Assembly: GCA_041071465.1 (NCBI GenBank)
Contig: CP163498.1
Location: forward strand, 2,631,001 to 2,695,000
Source: Pseudomonas putida
Lineage (GTDB): Bacteria; Pseudomonadota; Gammaproteobacteria; Pseudomonadales; Pseudomonadaceae
Reading direction: 5' to 3'
DNA: 64,000 nucleotides
The position numbers and the translations under genes are program-made. Shown in pieces: positions 60,150 to 64,000 of the stretch. How positions within the stretch are numbered: position 1 is the first letter of the stretch; every line of letters begins with the position of its first letter. The notes under the pieces were generated by a model that ran no database searches, was not told the DNA's origin, and saw only the letters and a list, made by a program, of their open reading frames with translations.

Positions 60150-60177
60150 AAACGCCGCGCAATTGCGCGGCGTTTTG
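60150..60177. terminator. Bidirectional terminator between erpA and anmK
   Basis: AAACGCCGCGCAATTGCGCGGCGTTTT: near-perfect palindrome between convergent genes, ending in four Ts on the plus strand and As/Ts on the other. Confidence 0.9.
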
Positions 60178-60193
60178 CTGTCTGGCGTAGCGA

Positions 60194-61288
<1,095 letters not shown>

Positions 61289-62710
61289 TTAGCGCTTGTT
61301 CGCTGCGAGCAGAGTGGCCTTTTCCTGATCCATGCGGGCGATCAGCGGCTGACTCTGCTGCAGGAAGCGCTGGCGCTCGTTCTTGGCGATCGGGTCGGCC
61401 ATTGGTACCTTCTGGCTCAGCGGGTCGACGTGCACACCGTTGACCTGGAACTCGTAGTGCAGGTGCGGCCCGGTGGACAGGCCGGTGGTACCGATGTAGC
61501 CAATGATCTGGCCCTGCTTGACCGAACTGCCGGTCTTGATGCCCTTGGCAAAGCCCTGCATATGGCCGTACAGCGTCTTGTAGCGGTTGCCGTGTTGGAT
61601 GATCACGGTATTGCCGTAGCCACCACGGCGCCCGGCCAGTTCGATGCGGCCGTCACCGGCAGCCTTGATCGGCGTACCGCGCGGGGCAGCGTAGTCAACG
61701 CCTTTGTGGGCGCGAATCTTGTTCAGGATTGGATGCTTGCGGCCAGCGGAAAAGCGCGAGCTGATGCGAGCGAAGTCGACCGGGGTACGGATGAAGGCCT
61801 TGCGCAGGCTGTTGCCGTCTGCGGTGTAGTAGGTACTGTTGCCCTGCTTGTTGGTATAACGCACGGCGGTGTAGGTTTTGCCGCGGTTGGTAAAGCGGGC
61901 GGACAGGATGTTGCCGGTGCCGACGACCTTGCCGTCCATCACCTTCTGCTCGTAGACCACGTCGAACTCGTCGCCTGGGCGAATATCCTGGGCAAAGTCG
62001 ATGTCGTAGCCCAATACGCGAGCCATGTCCATGGTCATGCTGTGGGACAGGCCGGCACGCTGGGCCGAGGCCGACAGCGAGCTCTTGATCACACCGTGGG
62101 CGTAGGCGGTACGCACCACCGGCTTGCTGATTTCACGGTTGAAGGCATAGCCCTTGGCGGTCTTGGTCAGGCGAATGGTTTCGAGGTTGCTGACCTTGCT
62201 GTGCAGGCTGGCCAGTTGGCCATCCTTGTCGAGTTCGAACTGCAGCACTTGACCGTGCTTGAGCTGGCTGAACTGCTTGGCCTGCTTGTTACTTGCCAGC
62301 ACGTCATGCACGGCATTGGCCGGCAGCCCAACCTTGGCGAACAGCGTGGACAGAGTATCGCCACGGGCCACGGTAACCTCGCGGTGGCCAGGTTCCTTGG
62401 CGGCTTCTGCGACGGGTTCGGCGGTGGGGGTTTGCTGTTCGGCCTTCTGGGTTTCGGGGGCAGCGTCCTCGATCTGGGCGAACGGCGAGCCTTGCTCTCC
62501 TTCTGCCTGCACCAGCGGCGCTGCGCGGGATTCGTCTTTCAGTTGCTCGGCAGGGCTTTCCAGCTCGAGGTTGAGGGTGGTTTTCTTGGCTTCCACTTCG
62601 CTGGAGGGAAATACCAGCAAAGCCAGGCTGAGCAGGGCGGCGATGCCGCTGGCGGCCAACAGATGGCTCTTCGGATAAAGCGGGGGCGCTTTAGGCGGTT
62701 CGTTGGTCAT
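61289..62710 (-). CDS. M23 family murein endopeptidase (MepM-like)
   Basis: 473 aa from the ATG at 62710. One N-terminal membrane anchor (SHLLAASGIAALLSLALLVF), a Glu/Ala-rich linker, an OapA/LysM-like region (VTVARGDTLSTLFAKVGLP, about 112-130), a middle domain and a C-terminal M23 domain with HKGVDYAAPRGTPI and GPHLHYEF (zinc ligands HxxxD and HxH). It should cleave peptide crosslinks in peptidoglycan to allow growth. Upstream of anmK in the same direction; divergent from tyrS. Confidence 0.92.
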   Translation of the reverse strand: MTNEPPKAPPLYPKSHLLAASGIAALLSLALLVFPSSEVEAKKTTLNLELESPAEQLKDESRAAPLVQAEGEQGSPFAQIEDAAPETQKAEQQTPTAEPVAEAAKEPGHREVTVARGDTLSTLFAKVGLPANAVHDVLASNKQAKQFSQLKHGQVLQFELDKDGQLASLHSKVSNLETIRLTKTAKGYAFNREISKPVVRTAYAHGVIKSSLSASAQRAGLSHSMTMDMARVLGYDIDFAQDIRPGDEFDVVYEQKVMDGKVVGTGNILSARFTNRGKTYTAVRYTNKQGNSTYYTADGNSLRKAFIRTPVDFARISSRFSAGRKHPILNKIRAHKGVDYAAPRGTPIKAAGDGRIELAGRRGGYGNTVIIQHGNRYKTLYGHMQGFAKGIKTGSSVKQGQIIGYIGTTGLSTGPHLHYEFQVNGVHVDPLSQKVPMADPIAKNERQRFLQQSQPLIARMDQEKATLLAANKR

Positions 62711-62859
62711 GGGCAAGGTGACTTTGAAAAAGGTGAAATGGAAAAGATGAATGACATGATGAAGATGAAATAACTGTATAAAATATAACCAAATCCATTT
62801 TCACGCAAGGGCGCGTAGACGCCGCAAACCTGTGTCCGGGTCACATTCCTTTGCGAAAC

Positions 62860-62887
62860 TTGTAATTGACGGCCGATCTTGTATGGT
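62860..62887 (+). promoter_or_regulatory. Candidate tyrS promoter
   Basis: TTGTAA (62860-62865), 16-nt spacer, TATGGT (62882-62887), 37 nt upstream of the tyrS start. The rest of the divergent spacer (62711-62859) is unusually AT-rich in its first 100 bases and holds no gene that I can see. Confidence 0.4.
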
Positions 62888-62923
62888 TGGCTCCCCCTGA
62901 ATCTGAGCCTTGCGGGTTTGTCT

Positions 62924-64000
62924 ATGAAGTCGGTTGAAGAGCAGCTGGCGCTTATCAAGCGCGGTGCGGAAGAAGTACTGGTCGAGTCGGAACTGGTGGA
63001 GAAGCTCAAGCGCGGCCAGCCTCTGCGCATCAAGGCCGGCTTCGATCCGACCGCACCTGACCTGCACCTTGGCCATACGGTGCTGATCAACAAGCTGCGC
63101 CAGTTCCAAGAACTGGGTCATCAGGTCATCTTCCTTATAGGTGACTTCACCGGCATGATCGGCGACCCCAGCGGCAAGAGTGCCACGCGCCCGCCGCTGA
63201 CTCGCGAGCAGGTGCTGGACAATGCCGAGACCTACAAGCAGCAGGTGTTCAAGATCCTCGACCCGGCCAAGACCGAGGTCGCGTTCAACTCCACCTGGAT
63301 GGACAAGCTGACCCCAGCCGACTTCATTCGCCTTGCGTCGCAATATACCGTTGCGCGCATGCTCGAGCGCGATGACTTCGACAAGCGTTACACCACCAAC
63401 CAGCCGATTGCCATCCACGAGTTCCTCTACCCGCTGGTGCAAGGCTACGACTCGGTGGCGCTGAAGGCGGACGTCGAGCTGGGTGGCACCGACCAGAAGT
63501 TCAACCTGTTGATGGGGCGCGAACTGCAGCGCGCCTATGGCCAGGAAGCGCAGAACATCGTCACCATGCCGCTGCTCGAGGGGCTTGATGGCGTGAAGAA
63601 GATGTCGAAGTCGCTGGGTAACTATGTAGGTATCCAGGAAGCGCCGGGGGTTATGTACGGCAAGCTGGTATCGATTCCCGATACCCTGATGTGGCGCTAC
63701 TTCGAGCTGCTGAGCTTCCGTTCGATGGAGGAGATCGAGCAGTTCCGCGCCGACGTCGCCAAGGGTGCCAACCCGCGGGACATCAAGATCAAGCTGGCAG
63801 AAGAGATCGTTGCGCGCTTCCATGGTGAAGAGGCTGCCGCCAATGCTCACCGTGCTGCGGGTAACCGCATGAAGGAAGGCGAGCTGCCGGAAGACCTGCC
63901 GGAGATCGAAGTGGCTGCGTCGGAAGACCTGCCGATCGCTGCCGTGCTGAACCGGGCTGGCCTGGTGAAGAACTCGGCACAGGCGCGTGACTTGCTGAAT
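62924..64000 (+). CDS. tyrS: Tyrosyl-tRNA synthetase TyrS (cut by window edge)
   Basis: 359 codons visible of about 399. Class I synthetase with the HIGH-like motif [17 protein letters not shown] in [11 protein letters not shown], and the tyrosine-binding region [19 protein letters not shown]. It begins [20 protein letters not shown]; this is the TyrZ-like branch with long N-terminus common in Pseudomonas. The C-terminal S4-like RNA-binding domain starts near the end ([17 protein letters not shown]) and runs past coordinate 64000. Confidence 0.96.
   Translation, partial: MKSVEEQLALIKRGAEEVLVESELVEKLKRGQPLRIKAGFDPTAPDLHLGHTVLINKLRQFQELGHQVIFLIGDFTGMIGDPSGKSATRPPLTREQVLDNAETYKQQVFKILDPAKTEVAFNSTWMDKLTPADFIRLASQYTVARMLERDDFDKRYTTNQPIAIHEFLYPLVQGYDSVALKADVELGGTDQKFNLLMGRELQRAYGQEAQNIVTMPLLEGLDGVKKMSKSLGNYVGIQEAPGVMYGKLVSIPDTLMWRYFELLSFRSMEEIEQFRADVAKGANPRDIKIKLAEEIVARFHGEEAAANAHRAAGNRMKEGELPEDLPEIEVAASEDLPIAAVLNRAGLVKNSAQARDLLN

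Overview
This 64 kb window is a stretch of a Pseudomonas chromosome, almost certainly from the P. putida group. The basis is gene content and order (pqqF; davBA; rmcA-rpoD-dnaG-rpsU|tsaD; prkA-yeaH-spoVR; lptD-surA-pdxA-rsmA-apaG-apaH-glpE; amgK-murU; agtSR-agtABCD; rpe-gph-trpE; trpGDC; crp/vfr; coq7; argC; erpA; anmK; tyrS), high GC with GC-rich third positions, and several REP-type inverted repeats typical of this group. Product names rest on recognised motifs and remembered family lengths and synteny; no database search was run.

Layout. 1-3.9 kb: the 5' part of pqqF, then the lysine-to-5-aminovalerate genes davB and davA with an upstream Lrp/AsnC regulator. 4.0-7.25 kb: the only clearly accessory part, with a hexapeptide acyltransferase, a C39-like cysteine peptidase gene, and a decayed ~1.7 kb integrative element beside tRNA-Ile2(CAU). 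The element keeps a degenerate copy of the tRNA 3' end, paired arm-type repeats, a broken integrase, an AT-rich HEPN-domain gene and a second HEPN fragment. 7.26-15.5 kb: rmcA (c-di-GMP) and the macromolecular-synthesis cluster rpsU-dnaG-rpoD. 15.7-19.5 kb: tsaD, plsY, folB-folK, cca. 19.6-24.5 kb: prkA-yeaH-spoVR. 24.8-32.4 kb: one long leftward, mostly overlapping series lptD-surA-pdxA-rsmA-apaG-apaH-glpE. 32.5-35 kb: amgK-murU-djlA-like. 35-43.9 kb: a DUF3530-like protein, then the two-component system and ABC transporter matching P. aeruginosa AgtSR/AgtABCD. 44-51.8 kb: rpe-gph, trpE, the autotransporter esterase estP, and trpGDC. 52-64 kb: a lipoate-ligase-like gene, crp/vfr, an OsmC protein, coq7, a HIT protein, oxidoreductases, hemJ, argC, erpA, anmK, an M23 endopeptidase and the start of tyrS.

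How the genes connect. DavB and DavA make 5-aminovalerate from lysine, and the Agt system about 35 kb away is, by homology, a sensor and importer of 5-aminovalerate/GABA. Tryptophan synthesis is split into trpE and trpGDC; each is preceded by a near-identical short leader peptide ending in RWRWRA, the signature of Trp attenuation, and the trpE leader is the in-frame C-terminus of gph. The lptD operon joins outer-membrane biogenesis to rRNA methylation and Ap4A hydrolysis; amgK-murU, divergent from lptD, recycles cell-wall sugars.

Sequence-quality caution. Four genes (davB, rpoD, cca and the lipoate-ligase-like gene) each need one extra base in a G/C homopolymer to restore the expected full-length protein. 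Because rpoD is essential, systematic homopolymer deletions in the assembly are the simplest explanation, and all four are annotated as full-span genes. No CRISPR array, rRNA or intact insertion sequence was seen.
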